From: Aplidium turbinatum
Taxonomy: Eukaryota; Chordata; Ascidiacea; Aplousobranchia; Polyclinidae
Direction of reading: 5' to 3'
Assembly (NCBI GenBank): GCA_918807975.1
Contig: OU964922.1
Coordinates: 32,476,329-32,540,328, forward strand
DNA: 64,000 bases
Part shown: one piece after another, positions 12,101 through 23,349 of the stretch
How the letters are laid out: each line of letters begins with the position of its first letter
How positions within the stretch are numbered: position 1 is the stretch's first letter
Program-made: the position numbers and the translations under genes
The notes under the pieces: model-generated
Database searches by the model: none
What the model saw: the letters and a program-made list of their open reading frames with translations, nothing else
What the model was told of the DNA's origin: nothing

Positions 12101-15100
12101 CAATGCACATACGTTAAAGCTGGGACATAATATTTAGCGACAAACTTTATAGATGTTCCTAGACCAAGTTCAGTGTATAATAACAATATCAGTGTATTGC
12201 TTGAAGAAAACATATCGTCTTGGTTTGTAGATTTTTATATCCACTATGCTCTATTGTTCACATCTTCCTTCAATCCCACAATTTCCATATTCTCTCGGAT
12301 GCAGTCTCTTCATCTTTTTTCAAGCTTTCTTTTTTCTCATCTTCATTACCAATTAAAGATATCTAATATTTTCAATTAATTGCTTAGTAGCTACACAGTA
12401 TTACGTTGTCGAAGTTTTGAGTCTGGAGTAGTTTACTTTCAAATTCTCGTTCATTTTTCACAGCCGAATAAACGTCATTATATTTAGTTTTGTTCGTTAC
12501 GGCTTATCGTGGTGGCGATATTTGCACTGTCTGTTCATTAACACAGAATGTTTTTACATATATTCCATGATGTACTGATATAAATTATCTTGCAGCAGTA
12601 CGCAAGAAAGCAGAAAGAAAAAGTTCTGTACACAAAACATAATTGGTATTAGTTTTTAATTCTTGAACATAAAACTCAGCTATTCTAAAAGTTCTTCTCA
12701 AGTCGGAGACTAAATGTATTTGTATCTATTAGCAACTGCAGAAGCATTTTATTTCTAAACTGCATTACTGTATTAACTGAAGTGCTGTAAATTTTGTTAT
12801 GCTGATTGTAAAGATGCGCCGAAGAGAGTGAAATACTCGAAATCGCGATATGTAACATGACAATTTCGACTTGGACTTTGTCTAACATTTACTTTAGAAT
12901 TTCCAGGCATCTTTGGATCCGTAATTGGGTTGCTCTCTAGCACAGGCTTGACTGGGCGTGCAGTTATTCTCTAATACGTTACATTGCCTACTCCATTTTT
13001 TTCTATTCTGAAAGCTCTGGTGACAATGCTAACCAAAGTACTAATGACTAAGGAATTAATAGTAAAACCAATATCTTAACATCTTTGCTCTGCTGGACTT
13101 GGTGAAAATAAAAATATTGTTGAGCCTGCGCAGTGACCAGCTATCCTCAGAAATGCTAAATTGCAACAAAGCACAAGGACGATGATAAAAACTGCAGAAC
13201 CATATCTGCTCAGCGAGCTAACATAATTTGAATAAAATTCAAAGTTACTACAATATAACAGATCTAAAAGCACATGTAGCCTATAATATTGCAAATATGT
13301 GAATAACTTCAACATAAATATCGCCATTCAGATATTTATATCAATATGTTTACTTTTAACTTCAACGGTTTCAGGTATTTCAAAGAAGAAACTCAGGAGA
13401 AGTTGATTTTTATTTGGGTTGGTCTGAATATCAAGCTGGGTTTGGAAACAAAAGTGGTGAATTCTGGCTTGGTAGGTTACACAACAATAATGAAATACAC
13501 GCTAGTCTGCAAAATACACAAACGCATATTTAATTTTTTTAATTTATACGCTTTAGGCTTGGATAATCTTCATGCGATCACTAGTTCTGGTTCATATAAA
13601 CTTTGCATTGATCTTGAAGACTGGGAAGGCAACACTGCTTATGCTGAGTACAGGTGAATATTTCATTGTACTCAGTTGTCTGATATAGCAAACCTTTGTT
13701 GCATTTGATCCTCATGTCACAACCATCACTACTTTATGTTTTCAACTGGGGCTTGTATATAATTGTGCGAGTTTCTAAGCTTGTTGACGTTTTGCTAATC
13801 TGTTAAACCAGTGGTTCCCAATTGCAAATTGCAATGCAATGCTCAAGGGTGCCGCGAGATATTGCAGTAGTGCGGCCCATTCTTTATTTTAACTCCCGTG
13901 TAGTGCGGAATTTATTTATTTCTAACCGAGTTTAAGTGCGTATTAAGTTTCGCGCCTTGTAGTTATTCGCAGCTCCTTTCTGGGGAGTCGCTTAGTGGGG
14001 AAGTCGCTGGGCTGGCGGTAAGCCTTCGTTTTCTCGCCTAGGAAAATCAGCGTGAAAGAGATTTTGACGCGTTGCTGTTCTTTCCATAAAAACGTTGAAA
14101 GGCATCATTATTGCCAGGTTTCATGATTTTATTTTGCGTTTCACGCGCACAAAGTCAAATTGCAGTGATCGATTATTGGATTGTGTGACCCAGCACGATT
14201 ATAAAATTGCACGATTGTTTGCGAACCATTGTAAACCGATGGATGGGTCAAGGTCAATTAAAGGATTCGTATCGTTAGCAAAAAGGCAAAATAGTGATAT
14301 TATAACAACACACTCTATTCTACATCGCGAAGTTCTTGTCGGAAAAACATTAGGTTCAGACTTAAAAAAGTGTTAACAAAAGTTGTCAAAATGGTCAACT
14401 ACATTCAAAATAGACCACTTAAACGACGTCTATTTGCCAAGCTTTGTAAGGAAATGAGAGCAAACTATGCTAATCTTCTGTTGCATACCGTCCCAAGTAA
14501 GAGTAGCCTAGGCTAATGAGTTTCTCGGCAGTCGAGTGTAGCAAGAACTAGTGGTGCGGTACTGATGAGCCCACCCTCATGGACGAAACACGTGTCTATC
14601 GCTGAGTTCTTGCTACACTCGACTGCTGAGAAACACATGTTTTTTGGAAAAGTCTTGATGGCTAGTGTGGAGGCTACACCGGTATGGTTAGCCAAACACA
14701 ATGCTCGTTGTTCTATAGTGAGTAGTCAGGTAGTGCTGACGCCAGGAAGATCGCTCCTTCTCAACTAGGCTATATGAGTTGGATGAAATGCTCTCTTTTC
14801 TCAACCTTGAAAAGCAAAAGGATTTTTGTGAATTGCTTTGCGATTAGGCCTACTATTGGGTCTCCAAGTGGAGAACGAAAACTTTTACATGCTTTCACAT
14901 TTCTCTGAAATGAAGATGAAAGAAGTTGTCTCATTAATAACTCAGCTGCACCTAAAATCATTGGAAGAAAAAAATTAGAAAATTACGCATGGGTGAGAAA
15001 TCCACTTTTACTGGACTCTCATATTGTTTTGAAATCTTTAAGAAGAATTAATTGACATTCGTAACGATGGAAATTTTAAGCTTATGCACAAACAGATGCC

Positions 15101-17309
15101 TCTCGACGAGTTCTGGATAAAAATTCAAAATGAATATCCTTGCGTTGGAAAGAAAGCTATTGTGCTTTCTCTGCAGTTTTCCACGTCATGCCTATGTGAG
15201 AGTGGATTTTCCGTATAAACGAACATAAAAACTAAAAAACGCGAACGACTGCTTATAGTCGAGGAAGAAATGCGGGTGGCTTTATCGAATAGTGCCCCCA
15301 GATATTAAGGGACTTTCGGCAAGAAGTCAAACCCAAATTTCACACTGACTTTTGAATAAATACATTTACGTACGCGAGCTATATTGTACAGTAGAACTGA
15401 TTCTGTGTTATTCCATACAGTTATTTGAAAAACAGAAACCTCATCAAATTGATCCAGTTTTGCCATCAGGATGCCGCAAACTATTTACCTCTTTGATAGG
15501 TCAAAAAGGTTGGGAACCACTGTGTTAAACGTTAAGGTGTTCCATCTATCATATAACTTAGTTTATCATACTGCAATGATGTTTACTGATCGTGAAATTT
15601 TAGCAGTGGCAGGTCGTGGCTATTTTTATTGGATAAGCTGCAAAAATCTTTCAATGAAACAGTTTCAAAACCTACTACTAAGGAATAGCATCATTGGTCA
15701 CTGGATTGCGCACTGTTATCATGATGGTATACAAGGCTACGCCGGACAAAAGACATTGAATTAATCCTCAGCTCCTAACCCAAGTTTAACCAAGCTATTT
15801 TAAACTGCCGCTAAGGCAATTCATCGAATTCTTGTGTATAATTAAGTCGCATAAGAACCAATATTGCTGCTGCGCTTTTGTACTTCCTAGAAAAATAAAA
15901 AATTAAAACAAATACTCGTTTTCGTTTTGTGAAACCGCGCTGAATTAAAATAAACAACTTGGAACAAAAATGTCTTGCTTGTAATAGCATTTAATTTAAT
16001 ATAAAGCCCATGTTTCGGTTCTTGCTTCAATTAAAGCGTTTAATGACTTTTTCATTAAAATCTTTTATTTTAGCTGAATCATCTCATTTTCAATAAATAA
16101 ACTTAAAATATACTTAAGCCATTTTAATAATCTCTGCTTATTGGCTGTGGAAGCCGAACACTTCATTATAAAGATATTTTGGTAGCCTACTGTTTGACAT
16201 AAACTTTTTCTCTTATTTACAACAACTTGCTGTAGGTGTCCACGCATGCAGCCTAAATCTAACTTCAAATTTGCGAGAGAGTGAGAGTGAAGGAAAGATA
16301 ACAATTCCTGTTGTAAAGTCATAAAAGCTGAAAGAAAGCATTTCTCAAGAGTTGAGGACAAAGAAACATCGTCTTAAAGCGATGTCGCCAAAACACGTTG
16401 AAAAGATAATGCAAAACTATAAACAGAATGTTTAGGATTTTGATATTTTTTCTTTTTTATTGACCTGAAAATTTAACCCCAATTACCAATAATTTGCAAG
16501 GGTAGGCTTCAGCCTTTGCAGCTTATCAGAACGAGCCTCCCCTGAATTCAAGCAAAGCAATATTCTACTCTTCACGTCTTCTGTTTGGTGTGCTGACCAT
16601 GAGAGTTTTTACATTTGTTCAGCTTCATAAACGTTGGAGACGCTACCACTAACTACAGGCTGAATATCGGTAATTACAATGGAACAGCAGGTGAGATGTT
16701 TGACCCAGTGTTGACTATTGATTTAAAAGGTAGTTGAAACATGTCAATAGCAGAGCACCAGGTCGTGAATCAATCTGTTGTCATGGAAATATTAGTCTTC
16801 ATGGCTACAGCAGTTGTTTGCTTTTCGCAAAGTGAAAATAGATCAGGCCAATGAGGTGTTGTCGAAGTAAAAGAAGGCTTATTGGTGCGAAAAATTACGT
16901 CACGTTAGCACTTCAAGCGTTTTCACTTGTTAAAAAAAGGCTTCTCCCTTATTATTGCAAACAACTGACAACATCCACTAACTTTTTGATGACAAACAAC
17001 CTCATTTTTATCAATTCGTTTCTAGCACCTATGATTAATATTATTAACATTTTCACTTAAGGTGATGCGTTTACTGCTCTCAATAACCAAGCATTTACAA
17101 CGAAAGATAATGATCATGACATACATAGAAGCAATTGTGCTACGGATTTTCTTGGAGCATGGTGGTATAGAGATTGCTCCAATTCAAACCTCAATGGTCA
17201 ATATGTCAATGGCGGGCGTGCAAGTGCTTGGAGGGGACTGTTTTGGTATGAATGGAAAGGAAAAAGATATTCAATGAAGAAGACAGAAATGAAACTTCAA
17301 CGGATGTGA
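9103..17309 (+). CDS. Ficolin-like gene A (collagen + fibrinogen domain), coiled-coil exon interrupted
   Basis: Predicted secreted lectin. Exons: 9103-9283 (signal peptide, CSC cysteines, start of the Gly-X-Y run), 9501 to about 9600 (rest of collagen, coiled coil), 11501-11640, 13375-13471, 13557-13653, 16623-16690, 17062-17309, all with GT/AG ends where assignable. The start at 9103 is preferred over the in-frame ATG at 9028 because it puts the hydrophobic core at residues 4-20. The FReD is complete: [38 protein letters not shown], a calcium loop TTKDNDHD, then NCA and RDC cysteines and a [10 protein letters not shown] ending. Exon 2 has an in-frame TGA at 9596 and no GT donor where gene D has one. 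Joining exon 1 to exon 3 keeps frame (831 nt, 276 aa), giving a form without coiled coil. It converges on gene B. AATAAA lies at 17700. Whether it is functional is uncertain. Confidence 0.75.
9911..11475 (-). mobile_element. hAT element in intron 2 of gene A, with nested LINE tail
   Basis: The terminal inverted repeats CAGCGTTTCTTAACC and GGTTAAGAAACGCTG are exact and are flanked by the 8-bp duplication GTTTATTC (9903-9910 and 11476-11483). The minus strand at 10476-10700 encodes a hAT dimerisation segment ([19 protein letters not shown], then [20 protein letters not shown]). A LINE fragment at about 10785-11092 is inserted within it. The element is 1.56 kb, defective, and lies between the damaged coiled-coil exon and exon 3 of gene A. 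Confidence 0.88.
10785..11092 (+). mobile_element. LINE 3' fragment (HKWGLA / CxCG-QTxDHV family), copy 1
   Basis: The plus strand encodes [19 protein letters not shown], then [19 protein letters not shown] and [16 protein letters not shown]. This is the Cys-rich C-terminal tail found in several non-LTR retrotransposons. Close relatives lie at 45806-46283 and, inverted, at 59905-60180. It is truncated at the 5' side and ends in a short degenerate CGAAGAAGATC tail. It sits inside the hAT element of gene A intron 2. Confidence 0.75.
11641..13374. other. Intron 3 of gene A
   Basis: No gene is seen. A block at 11955-12063 matches about 1925-2030. The rest is AT-rich without clear coding potential on either strand. 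Short frames at 12173-12379, 12685-12888 and 13076-13327 show no motif. Confidence 0.5.
14521..14764 (+). mobile_element. Hammerhead-bearing repeat 1 (retrozyme-like)
   Basis: A 244-bp insertion in the hAT transposase region, flanked by near-identical CTAGGCTAATGAG (14508-14520) and CTAGGCTATATGAG (14765-14778), read as target duplications. The ribozyme is at 14556-14602. On both sides of it are about 30-base arms that are inverted repeats of each other (14521-14549 and 14606-14635), so the RNA could fold into one long hairpin around the ribozyme. The downstream body with GATGGCTAGTGTGGAGGCT (from 14658) is shared with repeat 3 at 29645-29900. Confidence 0.75.
14556..14602 (+). ncRNA. Hammerhead ribozyme HHR1 (type I)
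   Basis: Stem I 5' strand GCGGTA pairs with TATCGC (one G-U). The conserved CTGATGA follows, then stem II GCCCA/TGGAC with one mismatch, GAAA, a palindromic CACGTG stem III without loop, the cleavage triplet GTC, then stem I 3' strand. All 11 core bases are in place. The loopless stem III implies activity as a dimer. Confidence 0.8.
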
Positions 17310-19930
17310 TGCAACAATTGAAGTTAAAACTTTCTGGGATACAATGCAACAAATTTTATCTTGTTCTTGGCAAAACTACAAACCAATCATGCTTTTGTAT
17401 ATTTGACAATCGCCAAGCTTACCAGTCATCGTGTTATGTACTTTTTATACAGAGAGTCTAGCGTAGCCAACCAATAACACCGACATCGAAGACAATGGAT
17501 AGGCTTACAATCATGGCTGCTTACAATGATATCAGAATTTTTAGATCTATGGTAGTTTTAGCCCTAAAATTAATTCTGTTCGTTGTACCTAGCACAATCA
17601 AAAGGGCATAGTATAACACTTTTTCACCTCTTTATCTGAAATTTAATTCAGCCTAAAAGCTATACCTACCTATCTCTTTGGGAATACTATTGTTTGAGCA
17701 ATAAACATGATGGCAATTCCAGTGGTTTTCCATTTTTTTCCTTACGATGCCGCACTCGAAAATATTTTTGGTCTGGTGACGCATTAAAAACGAACTTTTT
17801 GAAACTCATATATTAACCAGTGTTACTTTGCAGTAGCAAAGCACACTGAAGAGATATGATGTGCAAGCTTCCTGAGCTATATAAAATGTATCAGTTCTTA
17901 TTAGAAGTTGCGAGACTGCTACTCACATAGTCTTTTGAGATACAATTCTAATCGATATTTCGTTTCAATCACAGTCACTACAGAAGATCTTACTTTGCAT
18001 AAATCAGACAACAAAGAAAGTATCTTGAGCACTGTTTTAGCCAGAGAAATTTTAGAGAGTAGCTACTATTGAGTGTAGCCTGTTAGCAAGTGTTGAATTT
18101 TTTTTATTTCTGCCGCTTTTTAAACAGTTAGCAGGTGAATATTCTATGATAATGATAATTTTCTATGACAATACATTTTATAACAAAATGCTCTAGAAAA
18201 GTTCATCGTCATCATCATCGTTCAAGAAAACACCAAATTCTATGATCTGCAAAATACAACCGACGTTTTACAGTCGTGCATGTCACTTATCTGGCCACGA
18301 GAAAAAGAAGGAAATATTATTCCTCCATCTAAATCGTCAAATTATTTCAAAGTGATGTCATTTAACACAACTCTTTTATTTTTTCTTTAATATCAGTTAA
18401 TAATATTGGACGCCCCTTAAAATTTAAAAGGACGCACAAGGGCGTTGCGACGCACAGTATGAGAATCACCGGATTAAACTTGGCATTTAGCTACACAGCC
18501 GGTACTGTGCTTGATAACAACTGTCAATTAGGCTTACTAAACCAATTGTGCATACTGTGCAGTGAAGACGCGTTGGGAATGCTTGAAACAAAGTTAACCA
18601 ACAACTAGAATGTCATATTACAACATTGTAATTTCGTTGTGACTAGTCGTGCGGAGACTTGTGCAGTGGAAACCATTTTTACAAACTTTATGCTTAGGAG
18701 TCGAATCGCAGTTGACAACGATTCAACTATACATCAACTTGAAAAAATATTTTAGCGGTTAAAAGTTTAGTTTTAAATCGTGCTTAAATTGTTTAAGTCT
18801 GTGTTTAAATCGCTTAACACATTTAACATTTAAGCATTTGAAGCTATAGACTACGGTTCGCTCCGGGTCCCGTTTAGACATTATCCAGCTCAATGTTTTT
18901 TTTTAACCTCATTCCGCAAGTAACTCTGCTTCAGCTAAATAAATCTCACTGGAGTGGGTGTGGTTCAGTTTAAGACTTTGACTTTAAAAGTCGACTTGAA
19001 ATTAAAAAATTACAAGTAAATAAGTGCGCTTAAAAGTGGCCATGAATCGAGAGGAGTTTGATTTTGGTTCGCTTTGATGTCTTTGTCTTCAATGTTTCAG
19101 TTGCGATTCGACACTACATTTATGCTCTTTTGATAAGACTGTAGTCTATTTGGTTAGTTGGTTTTGACTCTTTATCCTCGGACTGACAAAGCGTGGTAGC
19201 TGTTGGTAGTTTCGCATACTTACAGATGCTTTTGACACTGGGCCGGTTACCGAGATTGACAGAGTGAAGTTTTCCGATTGTTGAGGTTTTGTTTCCGGGG
19301 AATTATTTCATTCATTAGATGCCGCTAAATGGAGAGCAGTCATTGCAATTCGTTGCTCAAACGCATACCTCGACAGTCGCCACTTGGTCTTGAAGCTTCT
19401 TCTTTCACGAAGTCACTTGCTAGCCAGTTGAGCTATCGGGGCGGACCTCAGTATTAAGCTATTTGCCACATTGCAATACATTACCGTACATAACTTGCCG
19501 GTAAAGTTTTTTTTCCGAAATGAAAATAACCCTTAAATAAAGCAACATTGCCTCGTTTATAAAAAAAAATGCTTGAATTCCCGCCATTTAAATAAAATTA
19601 ATTCCTGAATGAAGATTTAAAAAAAAAAAAAAAAAACGGATTAAAGTTCCTAGATTTCCCAGGCTCTCAGCCCCATAGTTTTTCTTGTAGTTTAATATCA
19701 CGTAGGTTAGATTCTCACTCAGGTCGGTGAAGTCCACAATTCCTATCAAGTTAGAAGTTCGATTCCATCTTAAGACACATGGATATCCACCACTGATGAT
19801 CACAAACAAAGGTGAAACTCGAATATGACATCTTCCATTTTCATTCAATCGGGGTCGTAATGACTTAACAAATCTTCACATTACTTAATTAATCTAATAT
19901 GACGTGAGTCTATGTTTTGAACTTGGGGCT
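16838..19930. repeat. Duplicated block matching 2041-5290
   Basis: This covers the last intron and exon of gene A, its 3' region and downstream flank. The 18.5-19.9 kb part is shared three ways (3.7-5.3 kb, here, 40.0-42.4 kb). The copy here is the only one joined to a full gene. From 17310 to 18500 it contains no gene other than the 3' untranslated region with AATAAA at 17700-17705. Confidence 0.8.
19155..19447 (-). repeat. tRNA-derived SINE, copy 2
   Basis: The minus strand starts with GTCCGCCCCGATAGCTCAAC, a good tRNA-like head and A box, followed by TGGCTAGC. It is collinear with copies 1 and 4, so this insertion is older than the segmental duplication. Confidence 0.65.
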
Positions 19931-20574
19931 GTTACTCTGTCAGCCTCCGCCTTGATCCAGTCATGTACATCAATAACTAGAGCAGATTTTAGCAACTTGT
20001 AATTTTTTATAGCTTCAAACAGCTCCCTAAATGAACTGCACTTATTTTGAATTATGTTCAAGAGTTTTATAATGTAAATTTTTTTGCATTTTTTTAACTG
20101 CAACTTTTCTAAGAATTGTGCACAAACAAAAAGCAATAACGAAAATGTTTTGTTTTGAATTTTACAAAATCAAGTTGGGATAAGACTACATTAGTATCAT
20201 CTGCTTTAGCGAAATAAAGACGTATAGCCTAATAGCGATCGCAGAAATGTCCAAATCAAATATTTTTCCAGCGTTTTTCGACGCAAAACGTTCAGATACA
20301 TCCAAAAGGTTTTTGTAGATAAACCAAATGTACAAAGCAGGCTACTGCGTTGTACATTTGGTTACGCAAACTTTGGTTACGCAACAGTTTATTACAACAT
20401 TCCTTAAAAATAGGTGCAAATTTCTCATTTTTAACTGCAACAAAACTCGGCAGCCAGTTGGTCTGATCACGATTTTTATCACCACAAGCTTTGCAACTCT
20501 TTAACTCAATTTGATTAATATTTGAAAAAGATTAAGCGGCTGTTCGGGTTGAATATAATTCAGAATAACAGCAC

Positions 20575-20861
20575 TTGGTTAGTTGGTTTTAAATCTTTAT
20601 CTTCAGACTGACAAAGCTTTGATTGGTTATTCCTGGAAGTTTCATATACTTATAGAGGCTTTTGACGCAGGACCGAGATCGACAGGGTGAAGTTTCCGAT
20701 TGTTGAAGTGCTATTGCCAGGGAATTATTCCATCCATTAGGTGTCGCTGAATAGAGAGCAGTCCTTAGAATGCGTTGCTCAAGCGCACACCTCGAGAGTC
20801 GAACCAGTGCCGCTTAATCTTGAAGCTTCTTCGTTCACGAAGTCACGCGCTAACCACTAAC
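20575..20861 (-). repeat. tRNA-derived SINE, copy 3 (younger insertion)
   Basis: On the minus strand the tRNA-like head reads GGTTAGCGCG and carries a clear B box, TGGTTCGACTCTC, about 45 bases on, as expected for a pol III promoter derived from a tRNA with a long variable arm. The other duplicate (near 42990-43005) lacks it, so it inserted after the duplication. Confidence 0.7.
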
Positions 20862-21432
20862 TGAAATCAAATAACATGTCAGCATCATAATATCACGAAA
20901 TTTTTCCTGACAGTTTAATCCAGAGTTTGTGGATTATACAAGTAACGCAGCCAGGAGTTCTTAAACGAATTACCGTAAAATCGTTTTGCAATTGTGTAAG
21001 ATACTTGATCCTCAGTATTAGAATATAACACTTTAACTGATATCTTAAAAAACAAAGCAAAATCTAATTTTCTGCAAGAAGCTACAAATATATCAGTTAT
21101 AAACAATAGGGTTAAACAGTTTAACCCAATCAAATGCCCTTGATAGCAATTAAGATACTTTCACTGCTCTCTCTCTCTCAAAAAGCTAGTATCTAGACCT
21201 GTCAGGCCTACTTTTTTGTAATTGCGATGCCTTTTTATGTAAAACCTACCAGCTAACTGCGAAACCAGAAAACAACGAAATAGCGTTATCGCATGCAACT
21301 GTTTATATGCGCAAAAAAACTTCAGCGAATATGTACAACCAATTGTTTCTCAGTATCTAAACCAATGAGTCTCGAAATTTTTAAAAGGCTTTGAATACGG
21401 CTGTTTTCATGCAGTGACGTACAGTCCACCTT

Positions 21433-21554
21433 TAAGCAAAGCGGCTGTCGAATACCATGTGGCAACAATACGGTGCGATACTGATGAGCCCAGCCTCATG
21501 GGCGAAAAACGTGTCTATCGCTGTCAATTCTTTCTACAAATCGGCTGCCGAGAA
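21433..21554 (+). mobile_element. Hammerhead-bearing repeat 2 with target duplication
   Basis: A 122-bp insertion flanked by the exact 12-bp duplication ACAGTCCACCTT (21421-21432 and 21555-21566). The paralogous site at about 43864-43880 is empty. The ribozyme at 21475-21521 sits in the middle. Flanks GCGGCTGTCGAATACCA on the left and CGGCTGCCGAGAA on the right match the repeats near 30 and 39.5 kb. Confidence 0.85.
21475..21521 (+). ncRNA. Hammerhead ribozyme HHR2 (type I)
   Basis: Stem I GCGATA/TATCGC is perfect (6 bp). CTGATGA, stem II GCCCA/TGGGC perfect with loop GCCTCA, GAAA, then AACGTG and the cleavage triplet GTC. One base of the usual CACGTG stem III is changed, which weakens that stem. 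Core otherwise complete. Confidence 0.82.
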
Positions 21555-21781
21555 ACAGTCCACCTTAAAATTAACAATGATTTTCTATCAAAACACCAAT
21601 TTTCACTAAACGTTACACAAATCATTCATTTTGCATGGATTGCCACGAATCAAATGAGTTCACCTGAATTACTGTTGTCGAAATGTTCTATTTAGGCATT
21701 ACCACAATGCAACCAGAGTTGGATTCAGATTTTTGGAGAACTTAATGAAGTAGTGAAATAGCCGACTCGGACGTAAAACTG

Positions 21782-22535
21782 CAAAACTGCAGAACGTCTT
21801 AGATATTGCGTGTACGAAAAACAAGTTATTTGGCATGGAATTAAATAAAAAGAAAACAGAGACAATGGTCATAACAAATAAAAAAGCAACCGAAACTCCT
21901 ATTTGTAATTTATCAGTTAATGGAACGATTCTTAAGCAGGTCCAAAAATTCAAATACCTCGGTACTATGGTGAATTGGGATGCAAGGGACGAAACAGAGC
22001 TCAACATAAGAACAGCCAAGCAAAGGCAAGCTTCCAACAAATGAAACCAATTCTTTGCAATGAAAATATCTCCTTTAAGACAAGGTCTAGAGTTTTAAAA
22101 TGATACATTTATCCTGTTTTTCATTACAACTCTGAAACGTGGAATATCTCAACAAAAATGGCAGAAAAGATTAATGCTTTTGAAATGTGGTGTTTCCGTA
22201 GAATGCAACGCACTTCATGGCTGGCAAAGAAAACAAATAAAGAAATTTTACACCAAGTGAACCAAACCAGATCTCGGTTAAAAAGTATGAAAACCAGACA
22301 AAATATATTTCTCGGCCATGTAATGAGAAAGCAAAAACTGGAGTATCTCTCTTCAACTGGTAAATTTTTTGGAAAGAGGGCACTTGGCAGACAAAGATAA
22401 TCACATCTGAAAGAATTTACCAACAAGGCAGAAACAATCATCTATGCAACAAATAATAGGAATATTTGGTCTAATTATTCATCTGAGGCCATCGATGCCT
22501 GGTTCAGGCAAGGCAATTGAAGAAGAAGAATGAAG
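21782..22535 (+). mobile_element. RTE/BovB-like LINE 3' fragment with empty site
   Basis: The plus strand encodes the C-terminal part of an RTE-type reverse transcriptase: MELNKKKTETMVI, VNGTILKQVQKFKYLG, then ETELNIRTAK. A shift is followed by KINAFEMWCFRRMQRTSW, LGHVMRKQKLE and GKRALGRQR. It ends in a GAA-rich tail. The duplication AATGAAGTAGT flanks it, and the paralog near 44003 has one uninterrupted copy of the site. It is a 5'-truncated dead copy, younger than the segmental duplication. Confidence 0.85.
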
Positions 22536-23349
22536 TAGTTAATGATGGTAATGAAGTATTCTTTCTTGTGGATATAGAATGTAGCCTACTTGTCTCACTT
22601 GTCTACTAGGCTACTTGTCTCAAAAGTTTATCAAACTCTAAAGGCTGTGCTTACAGTAGATCATATTTCCTAATGTACTTCAACTGTTTATTGATTTAAC
22701 AGCGAGTAGTATAAAAAAGAGGTGTGCAAACTTGCCGCACTGTCCAAATAAATACTTGTAACGATGAACCGAGGGCCACACTTTGTCAGAAATTATTGTG
22801 AGGTTAATGTTCATCGCGACAAATGTTCATGCAGCCACCTTAAGCTTCCCAGTAATTCAGTCCAGGAAGGTAAGTCAATTAAGCTACCTCTTTGGACTGG
22901 CAGTCAGCAGAAAAAATGGCTGCATTGAATTCACACTCATCAACTTTATAAAAATACAAACATTAGTTAGTACTTTTGAAGCGAAAATTAAAATTGTCTC
23001 GGCTTAAGTCGCCTACTGACCCACGCACTTTGTTTGAAAGTAGATGTTCTAGTGGATCAAGGTTTTCACAAGTTTAAAGTAGAAAATATATCGTTGCATG
23101 ATGGCAATGCAATGTTGCGTGATAGTATTGCAAAGTCGATTGTTAATTAATGTTACAATGATAATATACATATCAATGACCCTGTGATACGGTGTCGTTG
23201 ATGGTTTTAAATCTGTTTGAGTTCCATCAAAAATGCTTTTTGTGCCACATGGATCACAAAGTTCAGATTTAGAAAAACACTACAAGAAAATTTTAAACTA
23301 TTTTTTTCTACAGATTTGTGGATTTAACAAATTTGTTTTTTAAATTAAA

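Larger units (their letters stand above)
13809..15522 (+). mobile_element. hAT element (FAM200/ZBED5-like transposase) in intron 5 of gene A
   Basis: The ends CAGTGGTTCCCAA and TTGGGAACCACTG are exact inverted repeats flanked by the 8-bp duplication TGTTAAAC (13801-13808 and 15523-15530). The plus strand encodes transposase pieces: [19 protein letters not shown] and [19 protein letters not shown] with [12 protein letters not shown] in the middle, and [14 protein letters not shown] and [14 protein letters not shown] from the C-terminal dimerisation domain near 15170-15300. Stops interrupt it. A hammerhead-bearing repeat is nested at 14521-14764. The insertion lies between FReD exons 5 and 6 of gene A. 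Confidence 0.9.

Noticed and set aside
14565-14768. Open frame reading [11 protein letters not shown] and [15 protein letters not shown], with relatives at 29706-29986 and 21414-21695
   Set aside because: It looks like a conserved short protein across loci, but the conservation follows the hammerhead repeat in all frames and the pairing of its stems; the frame is not kept between copies.
16851-17060. Open frame [16 protein letters not shown] shared with 2074-2295
   Set aside because: Both lie in the last intron of the duplicated ficolin unit, and the similarity continues equally outside the frame. It is DNA duplication, not protein conservation.
21699-22441. Long minus-strand open frames at 21699-22040 and 22124-22441
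   Set aside because: They are antisense to the RTE-like LINE fragment, whose plus-strand frames carry the recognisable motifs.
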